The notes under the pieces: generated by a model
The model's input: only the letters and a program-made list of their open reading frames with translations
Database searches by the model: none
What the model was told of the DNA's origin: nothing
Source: Nageia nagi
Taxonomy: Eukaryota > Pinophyta
Direction: 5' to 3'
NCBI GenBank assembly: GCA_050084985.1
Contig: JBITNC010000001.1
Span: forward strand, 125,922,001 to 125,986,000
Length of the DNA stretch: 64,000 bases
In this document: one piece after another, positions 33,509-44,979 of the stretch
Layout: each line of letters begins with the position of its first letter
Position numbering within the stretch: the stretch's first letter is position 1
Translations under genes and position numbers: made by a program

Positions 33509-33920
33509 ATTTTTGGAGATGGCAAGATGCATGTTGGGTAATCTTTTATTTTCCCTTGTTGGGGGGAAGCAGAAAGGGCACTACTTTCCCTTTTAAAAAA
33601 AAGGAAAACCTTTTTTTAAAAAGGGTCAAAAAGAAAATGTAAAATTTCACACCTTAGGGTTTTTGGGGTTGTAAAGCATTCTTCTACTTTATTTCTAAAA
33701 AAGGGAAAAAAGGGTTGGACAAAAGAGTTGAAAAATACATTTTTTATGATTTTATTTAGTTAGTAAGAGGCTAAAAGGACCCTTATTTTTGCATCCTACA
33801 AAGTGAATTTATTTAAAAGGGGATGTAAATTTCAATAAACTTCTTGAAAAATTCTACTTCTAATGAGGATGTTATGTCTAAGGATTTCTTTAGTTGCACC
33901 TAACTAGTTAGATATTGATC
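33509..33920 (+). pseudogene. Copia-2 integrase remnant
   Basis: The first bases after the gap (tggcaagatgcatgttggg) correspond to the integrase segment of copia-1 that reads RCMLGNPPSLLWGEV, and 33,640-33,740 to its FHTLRVFSC and KKLDKRIEK segment. The intervening text has long A, T and G runs and many indels, worse than the rest of the element, so consensus quality here may be low. Confidence 0.7.
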
Positions 33921-33959
33921 TGACAATCCCCTTTGGGAAATAAAATTCTCCAACAAAAA

Positions 33960-34780
33960 AGTAACAAGGAGCATGCCCTTTTAACAAATTTTTATTTGCC
34001 AAGATTAAAAACCCAAAGCATGAGCCCTAAACCCTTTCCAAAGAACCCTTCTAACATGATTTTGGATGGAAGCAATGAAAGTGGAGTAGAGGTGCTTATA
34101 AAAAATAAAACTTGGAATTTAAATTTTTTAAAACCCAATGAGAAGAATGTGTTTAACAATAAGTGGATTAAAAAGGTTAAGTTAAATTTTAAATTTGGGA
34201 GATATTGAGAAATACAAGGAAAGGTTAGTAGCCAAAGGTTCTTTTCAAAAATATAGTGTAAAATTTGGGGAAATCTTTACTCATATGGTAAAAAAACCTA
34301 TCAGAAATTATTCTTGCTCTTTTTATAGCTCAAGGTGGAAATTTTTCAACTTGACATCAAGAGTGCATTTCTCATTGGTGACTTAGATGTGAAAATCTTT
34401 ATAAATCAACCATAAGGATTCATTATATAAGGAAAAGAGTCCTTTATGTGCAAGCTAAAGAAGTTATTATATGGACTTAAGCAAGCATGTAGAGCTTGGT
34501 ACAGAAGATTTTAGTATATTTTATAAAAATTGGTTTCTTCAGTGCTTTTCAAACTCTAATTTATATGTTCTCACTCAAGAAAAAGATGTATTTTTTATTC
34601 TCCTTTATGTGGATGATCTTTTGATTACTAGGAACAATGAAGAAATCATTCAAGAATGCATATACAAACTTAAGGTAACATTTGAAATGATTGATCTTGG
34701 TATCTTGCACTATTATCTTGGAATGTAAGTGTGTTAATATAAGGATTATACTTATCTTAATAAATCTAAGTATATATTAG
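33960..34780 (+). pseudogene. Copia-2 reverse transcriptase
   Basis: Separate frames carry VLIKNKTWNLNFLKPNEKNV with NKWIKKVKLNFKF (34,090-34,200), GDIEKYKERLVAKGSFQKY (34,196-34,260) and FILLYVDDLLITRNNEEII (34,590-34,650), with YVDD at 34,606-34,617, then FEMIDLGILHYYLGM to 34,728. These match copia-1 block by block. At least two frameshifts separate them. Confidence 0.9.
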
Positions 34781-34859
34781 GCATCTTGTAGAAGTTTGAA
34801 ATGGAGGAATGTAGATATGTTATGATCCTAGTCTCTTTTGAAATCACTATTTCTTTGAG

Positions 34860-35480
34860 CTTCAACTCTCAATTAGCTGATGTTATAGATTACAAGTAAT
34901 TAATTGGTAGTCTATTGTATTGACTATTTACAAGATATATATTGCCTTTGTAGTGAATTTGATAGCTCAATTCATGCAAAAACCATATGTTGAGCACCTC
35001 AATGTTGTTAAGCAAATATTGAGGTATGTTGCAAAGACTAAGGATCTTGCTCTCAAGTATTCTAAGTTGCCCTCATTTATTCTCTTTGAATTCTTATATT
35101 TTGACTATGGGGAAGATAGAGATGATAAAAAATCAACCTCTAAATATGTGTTTAGCATTGGTTCAGGTGCTATCTTTTGGGCTTCCAAGAAGTAGCCTAC
35201 TATTTTTCTTTCCACCATAGAATTTAAATACTATGCCATGTCTATTGAAAACCCTAGGAAGCTATTTGGCTAAGGCATATTATGAAAGAAATTAGGTATG
35301 AGCAAGCTTACTAATCTTTGATTTCTTTAGATAATTAGTTGGCTATTTTTTGGCTAAGAATTCTATGTTCCATTAGAGAATAAAACATATGGAAATCCAT
35401 GCCCATTTTATTAGGGAGAAGGTTCTTGATGGCATCATACACTGGAGTATTATCCATCCACCTTAAATTTACTAATTTGT
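34860..35480 (+). pseudogene. Copia-2 RNase H
   Basis: The frame at 34,920-35,195 reads YVEHLNVVKQILRYVAKTKD, DRDDKKSTSKYVFSIGSG and AIFWASKK, the connection and RNase H start. AAAGCATATGGAAATCC-type sequence near 35,385-35,420 continues the KHMEIHAHFIREKVL block seen in copia-1. Stops are present. Confidence 0.85.
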
Positions 35481-36276
35481 CACCAAGCCACTCTTAAAAG
35501 CTTAGTTTTGTAAGATTAGGGATGCTATCGGATTGGTGAAGTTACCCTCAAGGGGGAGTTAAGTTTGAATTCTTATGTTGAATTCATGTTATGATGACAA
35601 CTTCACCCCTAGGAGGATTTTGTGTTGTATAGTGTTTATTTTGTTGTACACCTTCATGGTAAGTTTGCTCTATATGAGGAACTTATTGTACAAATTTTTA
35701 AAAAGAAAAATATTGGCCAATCTAGCACTATTTAGTTATCCATGTGTGAGGAAGTCTTATGTGTATTTTAGCATTGTTCAATTATCCATATGTAAGGAAC
35801 TCATATGTGTATGCTCTATTTTGAAGTGATAATCAACATATATTTTATATACACACATGATTATGAGTTTTGGCTTGGCATATTTATGATAACTTATAGT
35901 ACACCATTGATTAGTTCATGATGGCATTTATTGATTCATCTATCCTTGTTTATATGAATATGTTGCATCTAACTAATATTGTTATTTGAGCTACTTATGA
36001 CTTGAAGTTCCTTTGAGATTGTAGGTTACTTACTTCAAGTATGCAGCTCTTGGAGACTCTTCATGAATTCTACTTGGATGAATATTATTATATATTAAAA
36101 TTAATTATGGTTAATGATTGTATTTGGCAAAGTAGTGAGTATCAAACTAGATCTTTCTTACTTAACAAATATGTAAAAAGTTCTCATCTTCGTTGTATCT
36201 ATTTGGAGGAGAACTCTCTTACTTTCTCTATTTCTTCTCTCTTTTTTGCTCTATCCCAATATTACATTAAGGGGAG

Positions 36277-36768
36277 TGTTGGAATATATAATGCATTATT
36301 GTAAAGGTTTTGTAATAATATTCTATGTAAGTTTACTAATACTTAAGGGTATCATTTGATACCTTAAGTATTTAAGTGAATATGATAATGTAACTTGTCT
36401 TACACTCCATGTCATGAACACGTCCCTTAGGGAAAAGGATATGATGTCATGCTTTTGTACATTGGGTAAAAGAGTGATCCAAAAAGGATTTTGGTTAATA
36501 AATAGAAGGATTCCTCTTTGGATCACACACCAATTTGTGGAATACACTATGCTATAGGATAGTGTTTAGGAGATAAGTTAGGAGATTTGTAAGAGTTCAT
36601 ATTTATGAATGAAGTGAGATCTAGTTAGTGATGTACTCCTAGTTGGAGAAACCACTTACATCTTTGTTATATTTGTGAGATTATCTTATTGATTTATCTT
36701 GATGTTAGTATGAGCTTCCATGAGATCTTGGTAGTTTAGGATTGTATTAGTTATATTTAATCCCTTCA
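36277..36768 (+). repeat. Copia-2 3' LTR
   Basis: 492 bp, preceded by the purine tract aaggggag and followed by target duplication CATAA. Many differences from the 5' LTR; the TATA box is mutated to ttaataaatag. Confidence 0.95.
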
Positions 36769-36773
36769 CATAA

Positions 36774-36955
36774 TACCCCATATCTTAGTGCATTTATATC
36801 ATTCTTTCTTATGTAGATACATATGTACCATATTTACAATAGTTCACCTTGGATTTAGGAGTACACAAGTTTAATCCCTAATGAGTATGATCGCTTTAGC
36901 CTAAATGTGACATGAAATAATCATCCATATTGTTGGAGGAATGAAATCCATCTGC
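36774..36955. repeat. Core Y, copy 2, right part
   Basis: Continues core Y after the copia-2 insertion (ccccatatcttagtgcattt, then aatagttcaccttgg) and matches 28,777-28,978. Confidence 0.9.
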
Positions 36956-37135
36956 TTTACTCTAATTCAATCTAACCCTTACCACTAATGCTAACCTTAA
37001 CTGTAACCCTTAATTCAAAATCATAACCCTAACCATAACACTAAATATTCCTAACCCTTAATTACTTATCTTAACCCTAACCCTAACCCTTAACCCCTTA
37101 CCCTAATCACTTGCCTTAACCTAATTATAATCCTC
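36956..37135. repeat. Telomere-like tract, C-rich
   Basis: CCCTAA and CCCTTA words (for example taaccctaaccctaaccc near 37,075-37,095), matching the tract that ends core Y copy 1 at 28,979-29,045. The region beyond drifts into AT-rich DNA without a recognisable third unit. Confidence 0.85.
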
Positions 37136-38442
37136 AATTGGTAAAACCTAACCCATTTGACTTAGTTTAATAAAAAATTGACTTATGTTAGACTTAGGTG
37201 ATGAAAACTTTAACTCAAGTTAGAGTTATTAGGTTACTAAAACTTTTACTTGGATTATATTTATTAGGTTACAAAAAATTTGGCATACATTAGAAAAAAT
37301 TAAAATTCAATAGTTTAATAATATTTTTCTTTTAATATACACTAATAACATTAAATCTTTGATTCATAATAGTTTACGTGCTATTATTTAATTAGTTAAT
37401 TATGATTTGATGTTCATGAAATGATTTATAGTTAATTAATATTTAGTAACAATTTATTTAATAATCATTTATAGGGTTCTTCTAGAGTGCCTTTGATGAG
37501 GGGGTAGATGAGGTGGATGGAGAAAATCATGGCAGCAAACATGGATATCAAATTTATTAACATGGATTAGGGGATAGTGGAGGTAGTGAGGGTATATATA
37601 TTAAATGATAATTTTGATGATAGTGATCATTGTACATGTTTATTACAAATATTTTCATATATTTATATACATTTACAATGTCTATATATGATGTTTTTAA
37701 TGTGTTTACAAACTATGTTGAGTTTCAAATTTATACTTCTATTAAATTTAATAATAATTAAATTTCAATTCAATCACATTTATTTAATTAAATTGAATAT
37801 AATCAATAAATTAAAATTCACTATAATGAGTTAATTCAGTTAAAAATTTAAAAAAATTAATATAAAAAATTTCAAAAATATGATTAAAAAAATTGCAATT
37901 TTTTTTGAAGTGCAAATTTTTTTCTATTCAACCTTCTTGACATTAATATTGATATGAATTCACTGACATTATACCTAAAAAAAATGTAAATCTAATTTTT
38001 TTAATTATATCTCTTGACAATATAGCTAATGAAAATAGTAAATGAGAATACAATGGTCTAACAAAATACCATACTATATGCATGATGTATACGATAATAT
38101 ATGTGATGGAAATCATTATGAATTTTTATTTATTTTATGAAAAAATACTTGACAATGTGTGTGGTGGGAACTAATGAAATGCTTAATGAAAATTATATTG
38201 ATGTTTCTGATAGACATGTTAACATCACCCATATGGTCAAGGGCTAAAAATTTGTTTTAAAAAAATACCAATGGGCCTGACATTATTTCTAACACCTGAC
38301 TCCTATTTTCTAGTAGTGATGGGAAAAAACTTGCTAATGCTCCCAACCCTACCATATCATGAAAGGATCCATGCTAGAGATACTTACATAGACACACCCC
38401 TCCTAGCTATTGAGTCGCACTGCTACTCCTAGTTATGAAAAA
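37136..38442. other. AT-rich DNA, no gene seen
   Basis: A short coding-like patch at 37,470-37,560 (AFDEGVDEVDGENHGSKHGY on the plus strand, after an AG) is isolated and has no family I recognise. The rest is AT-rich. Confidence 0.5.
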
Positions 38443-39653
38443 TGTTATAATCAAAATAATTAATTTGTATTTAATAATTAGGGTTAATTATAATATTGAG
38501 TTACAACTAATAATAACTAATGTAATAGATATTACAGTCCTATTATTGACTAAAGAAACCCAATAGGAAGATTAAAATAACTTATAATGCTTAATTAACA
38601 TTAAATTATCATATATGGGGCTTTTATACTCCTTCATTATTGTAATCATTTTATCCATCACATATGAGCAACTTAGATTTGAAGTAGACCTCATGAAAAT
38701 CATTGAAGGAGATGAAGGCTTTTTTGTGGGATGAAGATATTGGTAAAAATTAGGGTATCCAAGTTATTTCTATGAATATGAATTTTAGGGATTATTTTCT
38801 TTCTTGATCATTTGTTCTACTTTAAATTATGCTTTAATTCTATTTTATCTTAAAAGTATAAGCAAAACATATTCAAAGTGGGGCATTTTTAACACCTAAA
38901 AAGGAATTTTAATTTAATTAAAATACACCTTTTAAGTATTTATAATTCATTATTTAAATAAGTGATTTATTACTATTTTGAGTATTGTGCACTCTATGTA
39001 CCTTTATGTTTTATGGTAAGAACTTATCTTGAAGATAATACCAAGAAGGTATTTTGGTATTAGAACTTGATAAGCTCAAGGAGGAGCCTTAGCACTAGAG
39101 CTATTTTCTATAAATAAAGTACAGGGTTATGCATCATGTATCATGACATAATTTGGATCCTTTATAGGTGGTAACATAAATACACTTAACCAATATTCTT
39201 TAATTCCACCTATCATATATGGATTTTTTTATAATCAAGCATACTTGATTCTTGCAATCACTTGCATACAAATAACTTAGCTTTGAAGTATGCCTCATGA
39301 TAATGTCTAAAGAATCTGAAGGCTTCTATATGGGATATCGAGTGATGATTCTCCATTATAGTTGGTCATTATCTATGAAGGTTTTTTTATGCTCCATTCA
39401 TGGGAATAATTTATATATGACTTCTTTCTATTAAGTGTGAGCTATAATCTCTATGATAGGTAAAGTAATAGGTTCATAAGTTCATTAAATTTTAGATTTG
39501 ATAGGTTAAGGTTAATTGAGCATTCTAAGTTATTTTCATCTTCATATTAGGTTTCTATAGCTAATAATAGAATTGTAATCTCTATTAATTATACTATTAT
39601 TTGTTGTAACTCAATATTATAATTAAATATGAATAAATTATTTTGGTTATAAC
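38443..39653. mobile_element. Possible fold-back element with about 180-bp inverted ends
   Basis: The left end (38,443-38,625, starting tgttataatcaaaataatt) and the right end (about 39,478-39,653, reverse complement starting gttataaccaaaataattt) are inverted repeats over about 180 bp with roughly one difference in six. Inside, 38,636-38,740 and 39,255-39,360 are related as direct repeats (acttag-tttgaagta-cctcatga, gaaggcttt). A tttggtattagaac primer-site-like string lies at 39,051-39,064. It could be a MULE-like element with long terminal inverted repeats, or parts of LTRs rearranged head to head. No target duplication is convincing. Confidence 0.5.
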
Positions 39654-40715
39654 AAAAAATAATAGTAAGCTATTGTAGTAGGCATAAATATCTTATATAT
39701 TCAACCTCCTCTTAAAAGTATTGTCATGGACCACTCCTTGAGTCTCTTCATTATTCCTAAAGAATAGTTAGTTGGAAGAACTTCCTAAGGTTTGTAAGTG
39801 TAAGTGAAAACTTTGGTTTACTAATATTTATCAAGATGCTTTATTTTATTGATGTGATAGTCATAAAGTGTAATGAAGCATTTAAACTATTAATATTAGA
39901 TTACTTGATCAACGTTATGCATAGTCTCTTTAAGCATTAATAATTTTTAATGTTTAGTTGGTAAACTAAATATTAAATTAGGCCTAAGGTCTTTTTAGAA
40001 CCTTTTATATTAAGAGAATATGATCCAAAATACTTATGGGGCTTGATGTCCATTATTACTATTTAATGGAATATTAAATAATAATACATCATCTCATGAG
40101 AAAATTTATAATTCTAAAAATTGAATGTTTTTCAACACAAAGATCTTTTCTTTTAATAGCATGATTGCTATTTGAAAGTCATATTATGTTATATGGTTGA
40201 AAAACCTATATTTGTTACTAAGTATTTATTACTTTAATGCTTTGGTAACTATTATTTAAATGAATATTTTAAATAATAAATTAATGAAGCTAACCATTTG
40301 AGTTTGCCTAGTTCATTATTGAAACTCTTCCTTGTCTGCTATATTAATAGTAAGGAGTGATAGTTATGGAAGGAATAGTGGAAGAGTTAATTGGAGTAGT
40401 TGATTTCTTTAATGCTTGCATAAGGTTGAACCATTAAGGAAATGATTCCCATGATCTAAGGCTTTGATTGCTATTTCTTAAAATAGAAATTCTTGCATGT
40501 GGATAAGGGGGATAGTCTTCTAAATGTCTCATCATGGGGTAAATTTAGGAATAAATGATGTATAATGGAAACATTGGGAGTTTTTTTAGGAGGTATTTAA
40601 TCAAGTGCTTTGATCAAATACAAACTAAAAAAATGATGATCACACGTTATGCACATAATTCTTGCATTACAAGTAGGGTGAATGGTCTTTCTTAGTAGAT
40701 AAAAGGGTTCATTGG
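39654..40715. other. AT-rich DNA, no gene seen
   Basis: No domain or clear repeat recognised. The sequence resembles decayed retroelement DNA in texture only. Confidence 0.5.
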
Positions 40716-41906
40716 GTATGGTATGAATTGGGTGGAATAGGATACCTAATCCTCCAATAATCATATGAAATACTTAAGGAATGCAAGGTTCATGGTCTAC
40801 AAGATCATGGGATATGCAAAATATGGATACATTGCATGACCCAAGTTTTGGTATACAAAAAAAGAAAGTCTTTTTTGAGATCTAGTTCTCTGATATGAAA
40901 TGTTCATATGATATGCTCAATATGGATACCTTATGGGGTGGAGGTGTTATTACATAAAAATGTCTGATTGAGAAGTCACTTTTGTGAATGTTATGAATAG
41001 AAGATACACATATGAAAGGGGAGGGAATCTTTTGAGAGGGCTTTGTATATCTTTAAGCAAATGTCTTTGTATACAAAAGCCAATTCCTTTAACCTTTTTC
41101 ATCATTATTTTAGTAGACATCACTAGAAGAGCATTAGAAGAATGTGATATATGGAATAGAAGGCATTGAGAGGACTCATGCTAGGTCAACTAATGGTATG
41201 AAAACATCTCCTTAGGGCCATTATTTCTACACACAACACCTAACTAAGAGAAGGGTTATGAATGATGTGAATATGTTTGGAGAGTTGTAAGATTTTATGA
41301 AATTATCCCCTAATGAGGTAGCCCTAGTGAATGTAATGTTCGATGGTTACTTATATGAATTGGGTTTCTTATGAAGACTTCAAGAGGTAAAACCAAACCT
41401 ATAATGTTTGGTAGCTTTATTCATTACATGATTTGCATGGTATGAAGGAAGAGTTATTATTTTGATATAATACCTTTGAGCATGATATGGTGACAACAAA
41501 GGGGTACACAATTTTTATACTTGTGAAAAGTAACATGGAGATAGTGAGGTATACCAAACATTACCTATATCATGTAAAATGGAACCATAGATATTTTGGT
41601 GAAGTCATAAGGTATTATAGCCATCTATGTCTACCTAGATGAACTTATGTTCTAAGTAGAGGAGAATGAGGTAAGATTTCCAAGTTCAATGGGAAGTTGG
41701 GTTAATCATATTTATGTTTTAGTCAAAATTTAATACAAGTAATTCTTGATTTATTATTTAAAAAGGAGTTTTAAATAATAAATGAGTGATTGCATGTTTA
41801 AATTTTGATATTTAATTATTTAATATTTAAATTATTTAATCATGCTATTAAATAATATATCAATTTTGGATTAAATTTGTTATGCTTAGACTTCTAAGGG
41901 AATATT
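40716..41906. repeat. Direct repeat B, copy 1 (about 1.19 kb)
   Basis: Aligns along its whole length with 43,852-44,979. Landmarks: ggatatgcaaaatatggata, cattgcatgacccaagttt, agcattagaagaatgtgata, gaggtagccctagtgaat, gaacttatgttc and ttatttaaaaaggagtttta. It ends at ttctaagggaatatt. No recognised coding sequence; short frames (for example 40,984-41,169) exist in both copies but are differently broken. The pair could be LTRs of an old element, but I see no TG/CA ends or primer site. Confidence 0.9.
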
Positions 41907-43851
41907 AGAGCTTATGTTCAAATGCTTGGACCTATTGTGATAACTACCTTTTACAAAGTATGTGACAAGTTTAGGTATGCTTGATGATGTGTATAAGTAT
42001 AAAAACCATAAGGAGAATATGGTACAATATTTTTATATCTTACTTTGATAGGATTTTATGTATGAAAGAATTTATACAATTATTTTGCTTAGTATGGTTT
42101 AGTTATTTATTGGTTACATAATAACCTTGTGGTTATCCTATAATGGATGGGATGAATGGAATAATGAGGAATAATGTTATACATGCTTACATGTTGATAA
42201 ACATGTTTGATGTTGCTAAATATAGATATTTTAGCTGTGACATCTTTAAAGAGCGAGTTATACACAAAAGCTAGTACTAGACATTTCATGATTATAAGGA
42301 AGGTATGAATTCTTGATATGTTAAACTCTTGTTAATTGTGTTGATAGGAACTAATAAGTTCGATTAGCATAAGAAGGTTGAACTACACTATAGACTTAGA
42401 GCTAGAAAATCTAACTTTAGGTAATAAAAGAGATGTTAAACTTTTTGGAAGAAGCAATATTTGATATCAACCTTTGCTATAAGACTAGCTTAATATCCTA
42501 TAATTGTCTTAGAAAAAGAGAATATGATGAATGATCATGACTTTTCTAAAAGGCTAGATGTAGATCAAGATTAATGATAATTGTTTATAAATAGAAACAA
42601 TTGAATGTTGTTAGCATGAAGATGAAACAACCTTCCAAGAATCCTCATGGATGCAAAATGAAGTATACTCACTAAAAGCAATAAATTTTATTTTGCTGTT
42701 AAACAAAATTAGTGGATTTATACTTATATAAGTTTGATTTAGGTATCTAAATTTGAACTAGTATTTTTATGAACACTTGTACCTTTGTTAGAGCTTCCAT
42801 TTTGTTATTATCTTTTTGGATTATTTTAAAAAATGGATATGTAATAATATGGTCATGACTACTTAGATGAGTAAGTGTATGTTATGCTTGAAATGTTTTT
42901 CCATATGATATGAAAATATAGTTTTTTCTATTATGGACTTAACCATCTTTTTGAATACCATATGAGTATTTCCAAGGGATCAATGTGGAATTGATACCTT
43001 GAAGGACAATTTTTTTAGAAAGTGTACACTATGATAAATTTATTCATGGAGAATCATAGATCTATACATAATGTGGGTTGATATTCCTTGAGGGAATCAT
43101 GAATATTTTGGAGGAATTGATCAACATTCATGGGTAGATATCTTTATTGGGATATTTTACCATGAACTAGTAATATATTTATGACTATAGCACATGAAAA
43201 TATACTATGTTGTCCTAAAGTTAATGAAATTTCACTTTTGAGAAGTGGTCATGTGATGACACTTTGGATCATGTGAATGGTACACTATTCTTGAAAGGAA
43301 TATTTTAATATAAGGTAATGAGATTCAATAGGAGAATAAAAAAAAACCTAGTTAAATCAAGTATAAAATGCTTTAAAATTTAGAGTTGGGGAAAGTTATT
43401 TTCATGTGATAATTAAATTTTCCTTGAGAAACCATATGTGGTAGGAAAATGTATGTTGCTCAAGATTTTAATTTTTGAAAGAATTTTATCTTGTCTTCAA
43501 AACTTGTGTGAAAGATTAATATGTTTAAGTTTTGAACCATAATTTTATGTATAAACAAGTGTATCATGGAAAATTTAATGCTAAAGTTGTTGAAATACTA
43601 ATGTTTATAAACTAATAAATAGGGTAAAACTTTAGAGAGAATTAGGTCATAGATTCTTGAACTAAGATAATACATGAGTTTTGCTCTTTGATATGTTTAT
43701 AAAGTCAAATATGTACTAGAAATCAAGTTTGTAATTTCTCTTTGTTAAATCATGTCTTGATTTATTGAAAAGATTTGTTTAAAAGAGAAAATTTTCCAAA
43801 TTTGAGGAGTAAATTCTTGGATGAATCACTTAATTGATGCCTAATTCACTA
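41907..43851. other. AT-rich DNA between repeat B copies, no gene seen
   Basis: About 1.95 kb without a recognisable retrotransposon domain on either strand. If repeat B is an LTR pair, this internal region is non-coding or decayed beyond recognition. Confidence 0.5.
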
Positions 43852-44979
43852 GGTATGGTATGAAGTAGGGTAGAATATGATGCCTAATCCTTAATAATCA
43901 TATTAAATACCTATGGAATGCAATGTTCATGGTGTACAATATTTTGGGATATGCAAAATATGGATACATTGCATGACCCAAGTTTTTCTATACAAAAAAA
44001 AGAGAGGCTTTTTCAAGATGCAATTCTTTGATATGAAATGTTCATAGGATATGCTTAATATGGATACCTTGACAAGGTAGAGGTGTTTTCACATAAAAAT
44101 ATTTTATCAAGATGTCATTTTTATGAATGTTATGATTATAATATACACATACAAAAGGGGAGGGTGTCTTGTGAGAGGAGATTGTATATCTTTAAGCAAA
44201 TGCCTTTATATACAAAAGTTAAGTTCTGTAACCTTTTTCTCCATACTTTTAGTAGACATCACTAGAAGAGCATTAGAAGAATGTGATATATGGAATAGAA
44301 GGTAGGAAAATACCTCCTTAGGGCCATAGTTTCCACACAAAATGCCTAGAATAAGAGAATGGTTATGAATGATGTGGATATGTTTGGAGAGTTGTAATAT
44401 TTTATGAAATTACTCCCTCATGAGGTAGCCCTAGTGAATCAATGTTTGATGGTTACTTACACAAATTGGGTTTCCTAAGAAGAGGTCAGGAGTTAAAACC
44501 AAACCTGTAATGTTTGGTAGCTATATTCCATTACTTGATTTGCATGGTATGAAGGTAGAGTTATTATTTTGATACAATACCACTGAGCATGATATGATGA
44601 CAACAAAGGGTTACATAATTTCTATTTGTGTAAAAAGTAACATGGAGATAGTGAGGTATACCAAACATTGCCTATATCATGTAAAATGGAACCATGGATA
44701 TTTTGGTGAAGTTAAAAGGCCTTATAGCCATCTATGTCTACCTAGATGAACTTATGTTCCAAGTAGAGCAAAATGAGGTAGGATTTCCAAGCTCAATGGG
44801 ATATTGGGTTTATCATATTTATGTATTAGTCAAAATTTAATACCGATAATTCTTCATTTATTATTTAAAAAGGAGTTTTAAATAATAAATGAGTGATTTT
44901 ATGTTCAAATTTTGGGATTTAATTATTTAATATTTAAATTATTTTAAAGTCATTATGCCTAGAATTCTAAGGGAATATT
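43852..44979. repeat. Direct repeat B, copy 2 (about 1.13 kb)
   Basis: Partner of 40,716-41,906, start-to-start distance about 3.14 kb, same orientation. Slightly shorter through scattered indels. Confidence 0.9.

Larger units (their letters stand above)
30516..36768 (+). mobile_element. Copia-2: Ty1/copia element, same family as copia-1
   Basis: LTRs at 30516-31013 and 36277-36768 and a perfect target duplication CATAA (30511-30515 and 36769-36773), inserted in core Y. LTRs, leader, polymerase fragments and 3' untranslated region all match copia-1 in the opposite orientation. Gag, protease and most of integrase are absent: the sequence jumps from leader-type DNA (to about 32,980) through unrelated-looking text to a 100-N gap, and resumes within integrase. 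The missing part may be an assembly loss or a true deletion. What remains is full of stops. Confidence 0.95.

Noticed and set aside
33344-33642. Frames running across the N gap
   Set aside because: They contain 34 unknown residues and join unrelated flanks; not a gene.
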